A stretch of 64,000 nucleotides of DNA from Gammaproteobacteria bacterium. Its GTDB lineage: Bacteria > Pseudomonadota > Gammaproteobacteria > JAJPIJ01. Numbering within the stretch: position 1 is the stretch's first letter; the number at the start of each line of letters is the position of its first letter. The notes below the pieces were generated by a model. It did no database searches. It was not told where the DNA came from and saw only the letters and a program-made list of their open reading frames with translations. Below, one piece after another: positions 27,383 through 35,958 of this stretch. The DNA is taken from contig JAJVHZ010000058.1 in assembly GCA_022072255.1 (NCBI GenBank), forward strand, positions 38,828-102,827, read 5' to 3'. The position numbers were made by a program, and so were the translations under genes.

Positions 27383-28381
27383 ATGGATGCCGACCGCACT
27401 CAAATATCAATAATCTCCGCTCATGGCGAATTCCGGGCCGTGCTCAGCAATGCGCTGCGGCTCTGGGCCGAAGCGGTCACTGCGTCTTCCACCGAACAGC
27501 GGCGGGACATCCTGCAATACAAACAGAAGGTAGTTGACGCATTCTTCGCCTTCGCGGCCAAACACCCGGCGGCCATCTCGCCGGTGGATGTCGAAGCCTG
27601 GCGTAAACACCTCGAAGCCTGCGGGCTAAAGCCGACCACGATCTACACGCGCGTCTGTTTCCTCTCCTCCTTCTTCCAATGGGCGATGCGCGAGCCGGCT
27701 CTCAACGAGTACATCAAAACTAATCCCGTGCGCCTGGCGATGCCGAAAGCTCCAAAGGCTTACCAGACCGAAAGCGTCAGGGCATGGACCGACGACGAGC
27801 TGCAGGCTATCGTCGAGGTCGTACGGAAGAAAGCGGAGGGAGGCGACCTGGTCGGTAAGCGCGACTACGCGCTGCTGCTGTTCTACCTGGTGACGGGAAT
27901 GCGCCGGCAGGAAGTCATCGGCCTGCGCGGTGGCGACATCAAACTCAAGCGCGAGTCCATCGTCATTACAGGCAAGGTGAAAGGCGGCGATTACGTCGGC
28001 AGGGAAGTGAACGACTCGATGTTGAAAGAAGCCCTGGTTGACTATCTTTCGGCTGCCGGCAGAATTAGCGAGTTCAAGACTGGAGGACCGTTATGGACGC
28101 GGCATGACCATGCAGGAAGTCCGGGAGCGGCGCTCACATCGCATGCCTTCGTCAAGAACCTGAAGCGGTACGCGCATGAGGCGGGGGTTGGCGATGTTCA
28201 TTTGCATCAGACCCGACACAGTTTCGCGCGCATCGTGGCCGAGGAGACCGGCTCAATGACCGAGACGCAGGATGCGCTCGGTCACCGCAATGTGGCGACC
28301 ACTCGCGTCTACGTCCAACGGATCGCGATCAAGAAGGATCGGTACAGCGCCCACGTCGTGCGGCGGCTCCGCAATTCGTAA
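27383..28381 (+). CDS. Tyrosine recombinase (XerC/D-like)
   Basis: A 332-residue tyrosine recombinase. The N-terminal SAM-like DNA-binding domain (residues 20-120) is followed by the catalytic domain with Arg in GMRRQEV (174), HLHQTRHSF (His275-Arg278), His301 in LGHRN and Tyr310 (RVYVQ). The catalytic set is complete. It may resolve plasmid multimers or integrate an element. It follows the AbiE pair closely, so it may be co-transcribed with it. No attachment site was found. Confidence 0.88.
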   Translation: MDADRTQISIISAHGEFRAVLSNALRLWAEAVTASSTEQRRDILQYKQKVVDAFFAFAAKHPAAISPVDVEAWRKHLEACGLKPTTIYTRVCFLSSFFQWAMREPALNEYIKTNPVRLAMPKAPKAYQTESVRAWTDDELQAIVEVVRKKAEGGDLVGKRDYALLLFYLVTGMRRQEVIGLRGGDIKLKRESIVITGKVKGGDYVGREVNDSMLKEALVDYLSAAGRISEFKTGGPLWTRHDHAGSPGAALTSHAFVKNLKRYAHEAGVGDVHLHQTRHSFARIVAEETGSMTETQDALGHRNVATTRVYVQRIAIKKDRYSAHVVRRLRNS

Positions 28382-28403
28382 CTGACTGCGGCAACTCGTG
28401 TAC

Positions 28404-28814
28404 TCAGCTTACCTGTTCTTCGGCCCACTGATAAAACCTCTCGGCCTTGACCATCAGGCGCTTTGCCGCCGCTTGTGTGAAGACCTCTCCCGAATACTCG
28501 TACTCGAACTTCGCCTGCACGACCGAGGCGAATGCGCGCGAGACCTGCGCCGGGACCTTTCGAACAACCTCCTGCAATAATTTCTGGGCGTCCGCGTGGT
28601 GCTCGCTCGACGAGCGAACCTCAGCAGCATTGATGGTCACGGCGTCGTTGGCGCTGATGACGGCGTGGATCAGGCAGATGCCGATGGCGTTTCCGTACTC
28701 TTCGTCGCCGAGCGCAACGAGCGCCCGCGCACTCTCCATCAAATGAGTGGCCACCTGCCAATAGTCCTTGGCCCTGTGTCGGGCGACCCGCCGGCGCGGG
28801 GACGCTGCACTCAT
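28404..28814 (-). CDS. HEPN domain toxin-like protein
   Basis: About 136 residues from the ATG at 28814 (MSAASPRRR), which overlaps the stop of the upstream nucleotidyltransferase gene by 4 bp. It is helical, with the pattern of minimal HEPN proteins: a first helix with KDYWQVATHLMESARALVAL and a central NAIGICLIHAVISANDAVT. A canonical RxxxxH is not clearly present. In HEPN/MNT pairs the HEPN protein is often an RNase toxin that the partner inactivates by adding nucleotides. Confidence 0.75.
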   Translation of the reverse strand: MSAASPRRRVARHRAKDYWQVATHLMESARALVALGDEEYGNAIGICLIHAVISANDAVTINAAEVRSSSEHHADAQKLLQEVVRKVPAQVSRAFASVVQAKFEYEYSGEVFTQAAAKRLMVKAERFYQWAEEQVS

Positions 28815-29470
28815 GCGCTCCTCCGCCGAGTTGACTTGGGTTGGGTAAGCATTTTGCGTATCTGTTTGAAATCCTCGCCGGCAACGGGAGTCCAATCTTG
28901 TTCGGCATTCTCGATCAGGTCATGCATTCCACCATTGGCCCTCGTTAAGCGACGGCGTTCGAAAATCACTGGCTGGAGAGGCAATCCATACCGGTCGGCA
29001 AATTCAGGGAGCTTGTCGGAGAGCAAAGCGCTGACGCGCTCGCGTTGCTTCGCCGTCTCGACGATCACGAGCAGGTCGATATCCGATTCAGTCCCTGCCT
29101 CCCCGCGGGCGAATGAGCCGAACAAGCCGGCGGTTACAACCACTCCATCTAGTAGTGGTCGCAGCTCGCGGGCAATCGTCTTCACCATGCCCCGCTCCGC
29201 TTCAAACAGCGCGCGCAGCCCGTGCTGAACGATATGATGCTTGAAATTTAAACGATACCGGTGCTCGACCGATCCGCGCTCCACCTCGACGATTCCGAGC
29301 CGCTCCAGGTCGGCCAGGGCGTTTTGGATGGCGAGCAGTCCCATCCCCGCGCGTTTTGCCACAGTGCTCCCCGAAAGCCCGACCTTGGAGTTAAAGAGAA
29401 CCCGTAGCGCCGCGACCTTACTCTTTGCGCCGAGAATGTGATCCAACAGATGAGACGAACGTTCCGTCAT
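28811..29470 (-). CDS. MNT nucleotidyltransferase antitoxin with wHTH
   Basis: A 219-residue protein. Residues 10-70 form a winged-helix domain (LRVLFNSKVGLSGSTVAKRAGMGLLAIQNALADLERLGIV). Residues 110-140 carry the nucleotidyltransferase motif GSFARG...SDIDLLV (118-134). This is the MNT member of a HEPN/MNT toxin-antitoxin module, with the HEPN gene coupled downstream. MNT antitoxins AMPylate the HEPN partner. The HTH fusion suggests autoregulation. Confidence 0.82.
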   Translation of the reverse strand: MTERSSHLLDHILGAKSKVAALRVLFNSKVGLSGSTVAKRAGMGLLAIQNALADLERLGIVEVERGSVEHRYRLNFKHHIVQHGLRALFEAERGMVKTIARELRPLLDGVVVTAGLFGSFARGEAGTESDIDLLVIVETAKQRERVSALLSDKLPEFADRYGLPLQPVIFERRRLTRANGGMHDLIENAEQDWTPVAGEDFKQIRKMLTQPKSTRRRSA

Positions 29471-29650
29471 AATCAGAATTTAGGGGCTACTAAAAAATTA
29501 GTCAAGCTGCTAGTTCTATACAAGCTGATGCCCGCCTGCATTCTGTGTCAAGTTGGTCTATTGAAGATCGTCGGATCGAGTGAATGCGGTTTAGATTATG
29601 GCCTTTTCTGAATCCGGCTCTAAAGCAGGGTAGGGTAGTTTCCTTTCGGT

Positions 29651-29860
29651 TTACTTCAGTTTGTATTTGCTCGCAAGAAGGTCAATCGCTTCCCGAATGA
29701 GGGCAGACTTGTCCGTGCGCTCCCCGGTAGCTCGCCGTACCTCGAGCTTGATCTCCTCAAGAATCGTGTCCTGATCTTCGCGGATGTAATACGAAACCTT
29801 GATGAGTTTCTCCGAGGAGCTATTGTCCTCCGAGGAACGAGTTCTTTTTTTACTGGGCAA
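29651..29860 (-). CDS. Small ribbon-helix-helix-like protein
   Basis: A 69-residue protein. A basic, serine-rich N-terminus is followed by KVSYYIREDQDTILEEIKLEVRR (strand plus helix) and SALIREAIDLLASKYKL (second helix), which fits a CopG/MetJ-type ribbon-helix-helix fold. Such proteins often control plasmid copy number or toxin operons. It is transcribed away from the membrane-protein cluster and may repress it from the shared 260-bp gap. Confidence 0.55.
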   Translation of the reverse strand: MPSKKRTRSSEDNSSSEKLIKVSYYIREDQDTILEEIKLEVRRATGERTDKSALIREAIDLLASKYKLK

Positions 29861-29980
29861 CTTGTTGAACCCCCATTCCTGATTCCTTTTCTATGTCCTT
29901 CAATGATGGATCAAATCAAGATTATTTGCGGGATGAGATTGTAGCGTTTTGCAGGCTTACTGCTAAGGGGTTCTGATGGT

Positions 29981-30009
29981 TTAACTCTTTACTGGTTTAC
30001 TGGTATAAT
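29981..30009 (+). promoter_or_regulatory. Promoter upstream of membrane-protein gene
   Basis: The box TTAACT (29981-29986) is 17 bp from TATAAT (30004-30009), which is preceded by TGG as an extended -10. This is a good housekeeping-sigma match. It lies about 110 bp upstream of the membrane-protein start at 30120, leaving room for a leader region. Confidence 0.55.
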
Positions 30010-30119
30010 GGCAAGCCTCTAAGTTAGAAGAGGCATGTAAAGCACTAAAACCGCTTTGCAGGCCAGCTCGCTTTTGCCCGCAGTGTTGTCATCAGAAGCA
30101 CAACCAGGAGACATCAATA

Positions 30120-30911
30120 ATGAGACCTCTGGAAAATTATACCCGTGAAATGAAGGCGGTCATTCACGAAGCGAATACGAAAAAAGGGTTCATCGGCGGC
30201 GGCACGATGGCTTGGGCGATGATGATCGTGGGCGTCGTCGTCACCGGCACGATGACCTATTCCCTGACCCACAAAGGAATGCAATCGAGCGCGCTCTGGA
30301 AAGAGTGGGTCGATTTTGCGGCCGTGCTTCCCGTCACGTTGCTGGAAGGCTCGGCGCTGGCGCTCGTCTACGGGCGTCATCACTGGTTTCGTTCGAGCGA
30401 GCAACGCGGTATTGCCAACATCGCCTCCTGGGTGATCTGGATTTTGCTCGCCGCCACCTCGGTCACGCACTTCGCCTTCGGCTCGACCTCGAACGAAACG
30501 ATGCAATGGCTGATGAGCGTTTATGCGTCTTACCTGTTGCCGCTGGCCATCGTCGGTGTGCCGATGTTGTGGAAGAAGCTCTACGATGCGGCGCCGGAGA
30601 GCGCGATGCGCGTGGCCGTGCTGGAGGCTGAGGCGGACCTGCGCTCGCAGTTGGTCGAGGTGCAGCGCGAGCAAAACTCGTTGATGGTGGGAGCGTACCG
30701 CGAAAGTATGGACACGCCGCGCGTCTCGGCGGCGCGCCGTGCCCTCTTTGAGCAAGCCAGCATCGAGCATGCCAAGGAGATCGTTGGCTTCATCGAAGGC
30801 GCGGAAGCTCACACGGAGAGCGCAAAGCCAGAAGAGCGGGAGAAGCCGCGGGCGGTCTGGCGCGGCAATCAGATAGTGGACGGTCGCGATGGAGACAGAC
30901 TCCCAAACTGA
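30120..30911 (+). CDS. Four-TM membrane protein, unknown
   Basis: A 263-residue protein. Predicted transmembrane segments lie at about residues 28-48 (TMAWAMMIVGVVVTG), 65-85 (DFAAVLPVTLLEGSALALVY), 100-118 (IASWVIWILLAATSVT) and 130-150 (MSVYASYLLPLAIVGVPML). A charged helical, probably coiled-coil cytoplasmic tail of about 110 residues follows. No family is recognised. The start follows AGGAGACATCAAT. It is followed 9 bp later by the zinc-ribbon gene, so the two are probably one operon. Confidence 0.7.
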   Translation: MRPLENYTREMKAVIHEANTKKGFIGGGTMAWAMMIVGVVVTGTMTYSLTHKGMQSSALWKEWVDFAAVLPVTLLEGSALALVYGRHHWFRSSEQRGIANIASWVIWILLAATSVTHFAFGSTSNETMQWLMSVYASYLLPLAIVGVPMLWKKLYDAAPESAMRVAVLEAEADLRSQLVEVQREQNSLMVGAYRESMDTPRVSAARRALFEQASIEHAKEIVGFIEGAEAHTESAKPEEREKPRAVWRGNQIVDGRDGDRLPN

Positions 30912-30919
30912 TCGCGCCG

Positions 30920-31597
30920 GTGAGTCCGGGTGCCCCTCTGCCGTCATTTGCCAGGCCACTGCCGGTGACGGTGAATGGTTCACCGGCGCGATTGCGACCG
31001 TCTCAGACCGAATCGGCGAGAGACGATGCCAGCAGTTTCGGCGGCCGTACGATGACAGATCAGCCCGGCGTCGATTCCGAAGAATCAAGTGACGGCCCTG
31101 TTTTGGCAAAAGATCGTCCGTCAGTACTAAAAGCCAGTGAAACTTTTAGTACTGAAGATAGCTCGCAATTTAGGATCATCAAGAATGCCCCGTTTAGTAC
31201 TAAAAAATCCCCGCAAGTGCCAGCGCAGCAAGAGCTTATCAATAGCGATCCGAAAAGCTGGAAGCGCCTGAAAGGGAAGCCGCCGATCCCTGAAAAACAC
31301 GTCCTGAACCCGTCGGGAAAGCGGCAGGTCGGGCGGCGGATCCGGACTGGATACGAGATCCTGCGGCGTGTGCCTTGCCGCGATTGCGGGAAAGAGTCGA
31401 GATTGGTTGCGGGCTATATCAGCGCGACGCAAATCTTGGGATTGGAGCGTGAAGGTTATGAAATCAAAGTCGGAATCATCAAAAACATCCTCCGCAAAAA
31501 AGCCGGCGGGATCGATCGAAGACTTCTCAATTTACGATGTCCCCGGTGCGAATCTCGACGCCAGGGAAGTAGCGTACAGGCTGTTGAAGCTTCCTGA
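30920..31597 (+). CDS. Zinc-ribbon protein, hypothetical
   Basis: The frame opens with GTG at 30920, 9 bp after the previous stop, or with ATG at 31052 (MTDQPGVDSEE). The N-terminal 120 residues are disordered and serine/lysine-rich. The C-terminal 80 hold two CxxC pairs (CRDCGKES and CPRCES) around a helical segment, a probable zinc ribbon. The coding sequence contains three TAGTACTAAAA-like palindromes (31121-31204). It overlaps the next gene by 140 bp in another frame. No function is recognised. Confidence 0.5.
   Translation: MSPGAPLPSFARPLPVTVNGSPARLRPSQTESARDDASSFGGRTMTDQPGVDSEESSDGPVLAKDRPSVLKASETFSTEDSSQFRIIKNAPFSTKKSPQVPAQQELINSDPKSWKRLKGKPPIPEKHVLNPSGKRQVGRRIRTGYEILRRVPCRDCGKESRLVAGYISATQILGLEREGYEIKVGIIKNILRKKAGGIDRRLLNLRCPRCESRRQGSSVQAVEAS
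31121..31204. repeat. Cluster of TTTTAGTACTAAAA-like palindromes
   Basis: TCAGTACTAAAAG (31121-31133) and CTTTTAGTACTGA (31143-31155) are exact inverse copies with a 9-bp gap, and TTTAGTACTAAA (31193-31204) is palindromic itself. A fourth copy TTAGTACTAAAAGCC is at 31680-31694. All lie inside coding sequence. They may be binding sites of a regulator or a hairpin-forming signal. Confidence 0.65.
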
Positions 31598-31760
31598 CGA
31601 AGAGGCGCAATCAATCGGCCGGGAGATTATCGATCTGCTCTCCAAATGCATCCGGGCGATGGGAAGAGAAGATGTCGGGTTAGTACTAAAAGCCGGCGCC
31701 GGAGAACAGGTCGCGGACGCCCGATCGCTCATCGGCGAGGGTGAAAGCGTGGCTGTCTAA
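31458..31760 (+). CDS. Small hypothetical protein
   Basis: About 100 residues from the ATG at 31458 (MKSKSESSK), beginning inside the zinc-ribbon gene. After a basic start it shows a helical segment (DAREVAYRLLKLPDEEAQSIGREIIDLLSKCIRAM). No family is recognised. The 140-bp overlap with the previous frame is unusual; one of the two frames may be read only partly. A TAGTACTAAAA palindrome lies at 31680 in its 3' part. It ends about 75 bp before the Crp-family gene. Confidence 0.45.
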   Translation: MKSKSESSKTSSAKKPAGSIEDFSIYDVPGANLDAREVAYRLLKLPDEEAQSIGREIIDLLSKCIRAMGREDVGLVLKAGAGEQVADARSLIGEGESVAV

Positions 31761-31837
31761 GAATTTAGGCACAGTCTGGGGACTCATCCAATCGAACTCT
31801 AATCCTCGTAGATAGGACTGAGGTATTAGCAAGATCG

Positions 31838-32569
31838 ATGCAATCCGCGAATAAAAACGGACTGCTGGCTGTTCTCCCCCCAGCCATCTATCAGCGATTA
31901 GCCCCAGGTCTGAAACGAGTCCGCCTGGACGCAGGCGATATTCTTTATGACGCTGGCGACGCGGTCGATTATGCCTGGTTTGTCACCAGCGGGATCGTCT
32001 CGCTGCTGTCTATCACGGAAGAGGGCGACACCGTCGAGGCCGCAATGATCGGGCGCGAGGGAGTGATCGGCTTTCCCGGAATTGCGAGAAGAAATGGGAC
32101 AGTATTCCGGGCCCAGGTACAGGTTGCGGGTGAAGCGTTGCGGATCAAAGCGAAAACTCTGCGAGCAATGATCAAGCATGGATGCGAGTTTTATGAACTG
32201 CTGCTCGACTACACGCACGCTCTGAACGAACAGATCGCTCAGGTGGTCGTCTGCAATCAGTTTCATGCGAAAGAGCAGCGGCTGGCGAGATGGCTGCTGC
32301 TCGCGAACGATCGGACACGATACGACGCTTTTACTCTCACGCACGAAACCGTCGCGCAAATACTCGGCATGTCGCGCAGCGGCGTCAGCTCAGCGGCAGG
32401 CGCGCTGCAAACGAAAGGACTGATCCGTTACGCCCGTGGCCGGATCACCATCCTCGACCGCAAAGGACTCGAAAGCGCCTGTTGCGAGTGCTATCGCATC
32501 ATCAGCCAGACAATCAGTTCCTACCTTCCTTCCGAACCTATGTCAGAAACTGACAGAGTCAATATCTGA
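31838..32569 (+). CDS. Crp/Fnr-family transcriptional regulator
   Basis: A 243-residue regulator. An N-terminal cyclic-nucleotide-binding fold (GDILYDAGDAVDYAWFVTSGIVSLLS, MIGREGVIGFPGI) is followed by a long dimerisation helix and a winged helix (TLTHETVAQILGMSRSGVSSAAGALQTKGLIRY). It lacks an obvious N-terminal Fe-S cysteine set, and the cAMP arginine context (RxSS/T) is not evident, so the ligand is unknown. It precedes the sigma-54 activator on the same strand. It may link plasmid expression to host signals. Confidence 0.85.
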   Translation: MQSANKNGLLAVLPPAIYQRLAPGLKRVRLDAGDILYDAGDAVDYAWFVTSGIVSLLSITEEGDTVEAAMIGREGVIGFPGIARRNGTVFRAQVQVAGEALRIKAKTLRAMIKHGCEFYELLLDYTHALNEQIAQVVVCNQFHAKEQRLARWLLLANDRTRYDAFTLTHETVAQILGMSRSGVSSAAGALQTKGLIRYARGRITILDRKGLESACCECYRIISQTISSYLPSEPMSETDRVNI

Positions 32570-32749
32570 CAGACAGTTCTTTAAACTTAGGCTAGGCTCA
32601 CACTACAAGCGAGCATTAGATTCAAAAATTAACGATATGAACGAACGCGCTAAAGCCCACCCTGCGCGTCGAGGTTTCACCACGTCTATCATCATATATC
32701 CCCCACGTGTGGCTGTTTCACTCATCGCAGTAAAGGAGGAGACAGTTCA

Positions 32750-34138
32750 ATGGTGCCAAACCATCATCAGTCAAAAGGGGATATGCGCCCGGTCACGGTG
32801 CGCCCACTGGCCAGGCTGGCGCGGAGCGCGAGTGTTGAGAGTGTCCTGGGCGATCTCGCCGAGATTGCGGCAGGGAAGGGAATCGACCTGCACAGCATCC
32901 GGGTCGTGCGCGCTGGGCTGGACCGGGAGTTCAGATCCAAGGAACCCGCGATCGCCACTGAAAGGGTGAGCGAATTGGAGATCGGAGTCGAGGGTGGACA
33001 AACGCGACTCGTCTTGCAGCTCCGCGGCTCGCCTGACGACGCGGTCAAGTTTGAGATCGAAGACGCCGCTCACCTCGCCGCGCACCGCATCGAGTTGCTG
33101 GCCGAAAGAAGATTGCGTCCTGAGAGAGCAGGGAAGGGAAGGGAATTGTCGCCGGTCATCGAAGGACTGATCGGCGATTCCGAACCGATGCGGCGGATCA
33201 AAGACGCGATCATAACTGCGGCCCGATGCAGTTCGACGGTCCTCATCAGCGGCGAATCGGGAACGGGCAAGGAGATCGCCGCGCGCGCAATTCATCATCT
33301 GAGCGATCGCGCGAAAGAGCCTTTCATCCCGGTCAACTGCGGCGCATTCGTCGAATCACTGCTCGAATCGGAACTCTTCGGATACGCGAAGGGCGCCTTC
33401 ACCGGCGCAACGGTAAATCGCAAGGGACTGTTCGAAGCCGCGAACAGAGGGACGATCTTTCTCGATGAGATCGGCGAGACCACGCAAGGCCTGCAGGTGC
33501 GGTTGCTGCGAGTCTTGCAGGAACGCAAAGTCCGGCCCGTCGGCGCGCACGATGAGCGAGATGTCGATGTGCGAGTGATTGCCGCGACCAATCGCGATCT
33601 CAGCCGGGAGGTCAGCGAGAAACGATTCCGTCATGATCTCTACTATCGGTTGCACGTGCTGCCGCTCCGGATGCCCCCGCTCAGACAACACCAGGCGGAC
33701 ATCCCGCTTCTCATACGCCATTTCCTTGACCTCCTCGGGCAGCGACTGAGCTTCACGACACGGCCGGAGATCGAAGAAGACGCGGTACGAATGCTTTGTC
33801 GTTACCACTGGCCCGGCAACGTGAGGGAGCTTGAGACGATGTTGGAGCGGTTGGCGGCCTGTGCCGGCGAGGGCGGTGTCATCACCGTTGGGCAAGTGCA
33901 AGCCGAAACTTTTCTTACGCAGAAAGACGCATCGGGCGACATCGAGTATGTGGCCGTGCTTCGCGCTGGCGAGTCGCTCGATGAGCATTTCAAGCGGCAA
34001 GAGCTGGCGCTCTACAAGATCGTGCGTGATAGCGTCGGTGGAAATCATTCGCGGGCAGCTCGCCGGCTAGGGGTTGAACGCACGGCCCTTTATCATCGGT
34101 TGGAGCGGGCGCGGCAGCAAATATTTGGGGGGAATTGA
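32750..34138 (+). CDS. Sigma-54-dependent transcriptional activator
   Basis: A 462-residue NtrC-type activator. The N-terminal 140 residues are unrecognised and lack a receiver domain. The AAA+ domain has Walker A GESGTGKE (about 167-174), the sigma-54 contact loop GAFTGA (about 214-219) and IFLDEIGE (Walker B). A Fis-type HTH ends the protein (GNHSRAARRLGVERTALYHRLERA). The start follows AAAGGAGGAGACAGTTCA. It needs RpoN in the host. No -24/-12 promoter was recognised nearby, so its targets are unknown. Confidence 0.9.
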   Translation: MVPNHHQSKGDMRPVTVRPLARLARSASVESVLGDLAEIAAGKGIDLHSIRVVRAGLDREFRSKEPAIATERVSELEIGVEGGQTRLVLQLRGSPDDAVKFEIEDAAHLAAHRIELLAERRLRPERAGKGRELSPVIEGLIGDSEPMRRIKDAIITAARCSSTVLISGESGTGKEIAARAIHHLSDRAKEPFIPVNCGAFVESLLESELFGYAKGAFTGATVNRKGLFEAANRGTIFLDEIGETTQGLQVRLLRVLQERKVRPVGAHDERDVDVRVIAATNRDLSREVSEKRFRHDLYYRLHVLPLRMPPLRQHQADIPLLIRHFLDLLGQRLSFTTRPEIEEDAVRMLCRYHWPGNVRELETMLERLAACAGEGGVITVGQVQAETFLTQKDASGDIEYVAVLRAGESLDEHFKRQELALYKIVRDSVGGNHSRAARRLGVERTALYHRLERARQQIFGGN

Positions 34139-34176
34139 AGGGTAATGTCTATTTATGAAAAACCTCTCTCATCAGG

Positions 34177-34446
34177 TTACTTGGAAATAACCCACCGTTC
34201 TGGCTCTTCCTCGTACTGTCCCCAAGACTTGTCACCTCCATTGAATCCGCACCTCTTGCAAAAGCGACTGGAGTGATAGGTCATATAATCTGGATGTCCT
34301 CCCGATAGGTAAGTTGAGTAACCCCATACATGCTCACCTAAGCCTCTCTCTACTTTTTGACAATGAATACATTTCCGATTTCCACAAAGATCAAGGGTTT
34401 GATCAGGGTATGACCATTTATGCACTCCAAAAATACAAAAGGCCAT
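34177..34446 (-). CDS. Small zinc-ribbon protein
   Basis: About 89 residues from the ATG at 34446 (MAFCIFGVHKW); the frame continues upstream. Two cysteine pairs (CGNRKCIHCQ and FCKRCGF) could bind zinc, as in small prophage proteins beginning C-x-x-G-x-H-x-W. No further function is recognised. It is isolated on the minus strand between the activator and hypothetical genes. Confidence 0.45.
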   Translation of the reverse strand: MAFCIFGVHKWSYPDQTLDLCGNRKCIHCQKVERGLGEHVWGYSTYLSGGHPDYMTYHSSRFCKRCGFNGGDKSWGQYEEEPERWVISK

Positions 34447-34638
34447 AGAAAACCTCGTATGATTTTTGATGCTAAACGCAGAAGCAGACAAATGCGACAG
34501 TGAAAGCAAAATTTAAGCGATGAAGGACACAACAACCAATCAATCCTTAAACGCTTGACGAAGATCAATAATGCGGATAATTGGGAGTGAACTTTATCTA
34601 GCTTTTTGCGTACCTGAAATTCTATAATTCCTGCTGCT

Positions 34639-35169
34639 ATGAAGAGTTTCATCGGGCGGCGGCCGCCGGGCTGGAGCAAACGACCGGATCAACCAGTGAT
34701 TATCGTTGCCGGCGAGGAAGAGAAGACCATCAGGGAACACCTGTACGCCTTTTCCGACCTCTGGCGCAAAGTCCGTCGGCGCGCCGATCAAATTCTTAAC
34801 CGCGATCCCTGGGCTATCCGCGTCGACATCTGCAACGCCAAAGGCGAGGTCCTGCGCACGGTGAATCGTGAACCACGCGTAGAAATAGAAACGGGAAGCA
34901 AGGAAGCGCGATCCGACCGTGAACAAAAGATTGCTGTGGAAAAGACCGTGTCGCCGGAGCCGTTGAAGAAGACCGTTGCGACATCCGAATCGAAGAAGCG
35001 CGGTCGCCCGCCCGGCAAGCGCAGCAATCCGGGCTACACTCAGATTACAGCCTACGTCCGGACTCGAACCATCAACGACGTAAAGGTCAAACTGATTAAG
35101 CAGGGCTCCAAGCAAGACGCGAGCGAGCTGATCGAGGAGCTGCTGTCGGCTTGGCTTCAGAAAGACTGA
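34639..35169 (+). CDS. Hypothetical protein with RHH-like C-terminus
   Basis: A 176-residue protein. The first half has a mixed fold (VIIVAGEEEKTIREHLYAFSDLWRKVRRRADQIL); the middle is a basic linker (KKRGRPPGKRSN, AT-hook-like). The end (YTQITAYVRTRTINDVKVKLIKQGSKQDASELIEELLSAWL) resembles a ribbon-helix-helix DNA-binding domain. It may be a plasmid DNA-binding protein. It is followed 23 bp later by another hypothetical gene. Confidence 0.6.
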   Translation: MKSFIGRRPPGWSKRPDQPVIIVAGEEEKTIREHLYAFSDLWRKVRRRADQILNRDPWAIRVDICNAKGEVLRTVNREPRVEIETGSKEARSDREQKIAVEKTVSPEPLKKTVATSESKKRGRPPGKRSNPGYTQITAYVRTRTINDVKVKLIKQGSKQDASELIEELLSAWLQKD

Positions 35170-35192
35170 TCTCGACTTCGCAAAGGAAAGTT

Positions 35193-35864
35193 ATGGACGA
35201 CACGACTCAAGACAACCTGACCGTCCCGGCTGACTTTCGCTTGCTGCCGGCGCCGATGCCGCCGATGCTCCCCAGTGTTGTGGGTGTCAGCAGCGATAAG
35301 CGTTTCTTCAGCCTTTCGTATGAAGGCTCGAAGCCCTTCTGGTCGGACGGGCGCGCCGGCGCGACCTTCTCGTATTATGCCGCCTACGAGCCTTTTGTAG
35401 ATCACCTGGCCGTGGCGATCAACCTCTTCGATGTCAGTCTCGGCCACGACGACGAGCCGCCGACGCACGCACTGTTGGTTGATCGAGCGAATGCGGCTGT
35501 TTACGTCGGTGAGTATGGCGCGGTCTCTCGCTTTCTGCGCCGGCAGCATCCGCCGCGGCGGCCACCGACGCCGGAAGAGATTGAAGAAGCGAACAAGCAA
35601 CTGGATGAGCTTGAAAAGCTGAACCTCGACCAGCTCCGCGAGATGGGGATGTTCGAGTTTGTGTTCGGACCGAAGCCTGAAATGCAAGACCGGTGCGCCG
35701 AAATGGTAGCCTGGCTCGACCAGTACATCACCGAGGAGCTGATCCGGTCCTACGTCGCCGCGGCCGAGGCGGGCCGGTTCGAGGCGTTCCATTATCTCAA
35801 CCGATTGAAACAGCGAATCGAGTACAGCCGGAAAATCAACAGCTCATCGCGCATGACGCACTGA
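35193..35864 (+). CDS. Hypothetical protein
   Basis: 223 residues from the ATG at 35193 (MDDTTQ), after GGAAAG. It has mixed strand/helix content, with a proline/arginine-rich middle (RRQHPPRRPPTPEEIEEANKQ) and a helical end. No family is recognised. It is probably co-transcribed with the previous gene. Its stop precedes a strong inverted repeat (35881-35925). Confidence 0.55.
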   Translation: MDDTTQDNLTVPADFRLLPAPMPPMLPSVVGVSSDKRFFSLSYEGSKPFWSDGRAGATFSYYAAYEPFVDHLAVAINLFDVSLGHDDEPPTHALLVDRANAAVYVGEYGAVSRFLRRQHPPRRPPTPEEIEEANKQLDELEKLNLDQLREMGMFEFVFGPKPEMQDRCAEMVAWLDQYITEELIRSYVAAAEAGRFEAFHYLNRLKQRIEYSRKINSSSRMTH

Positions 35865-35880
35865 CGGCTCTTGCGGTTGT

Positions 35881-35925
35881 CTTATGTAACCGAATGGGGT
35901 ATATTCCTGTGTGTGGTTACATAAG
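35881..35925. promoter_or_regulatory. 11-bp inverted repeat overlapping a promoter
   Basis: CTTATGTAACC (35881-35891) and GGTTACATAAG (35915-35925) are exact inverse copies with 23 bp between. The spacer holds GGTATATTCC, a possible -10. The structure lies just upstream of the gene at 35959 and looks like an operator for a repressor, or a hairpin. Confidence 0.6.
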
Positions 35926-35958
35926 ATTTGCGACGACGGAGCAGGGCAGGGAAGAGCA

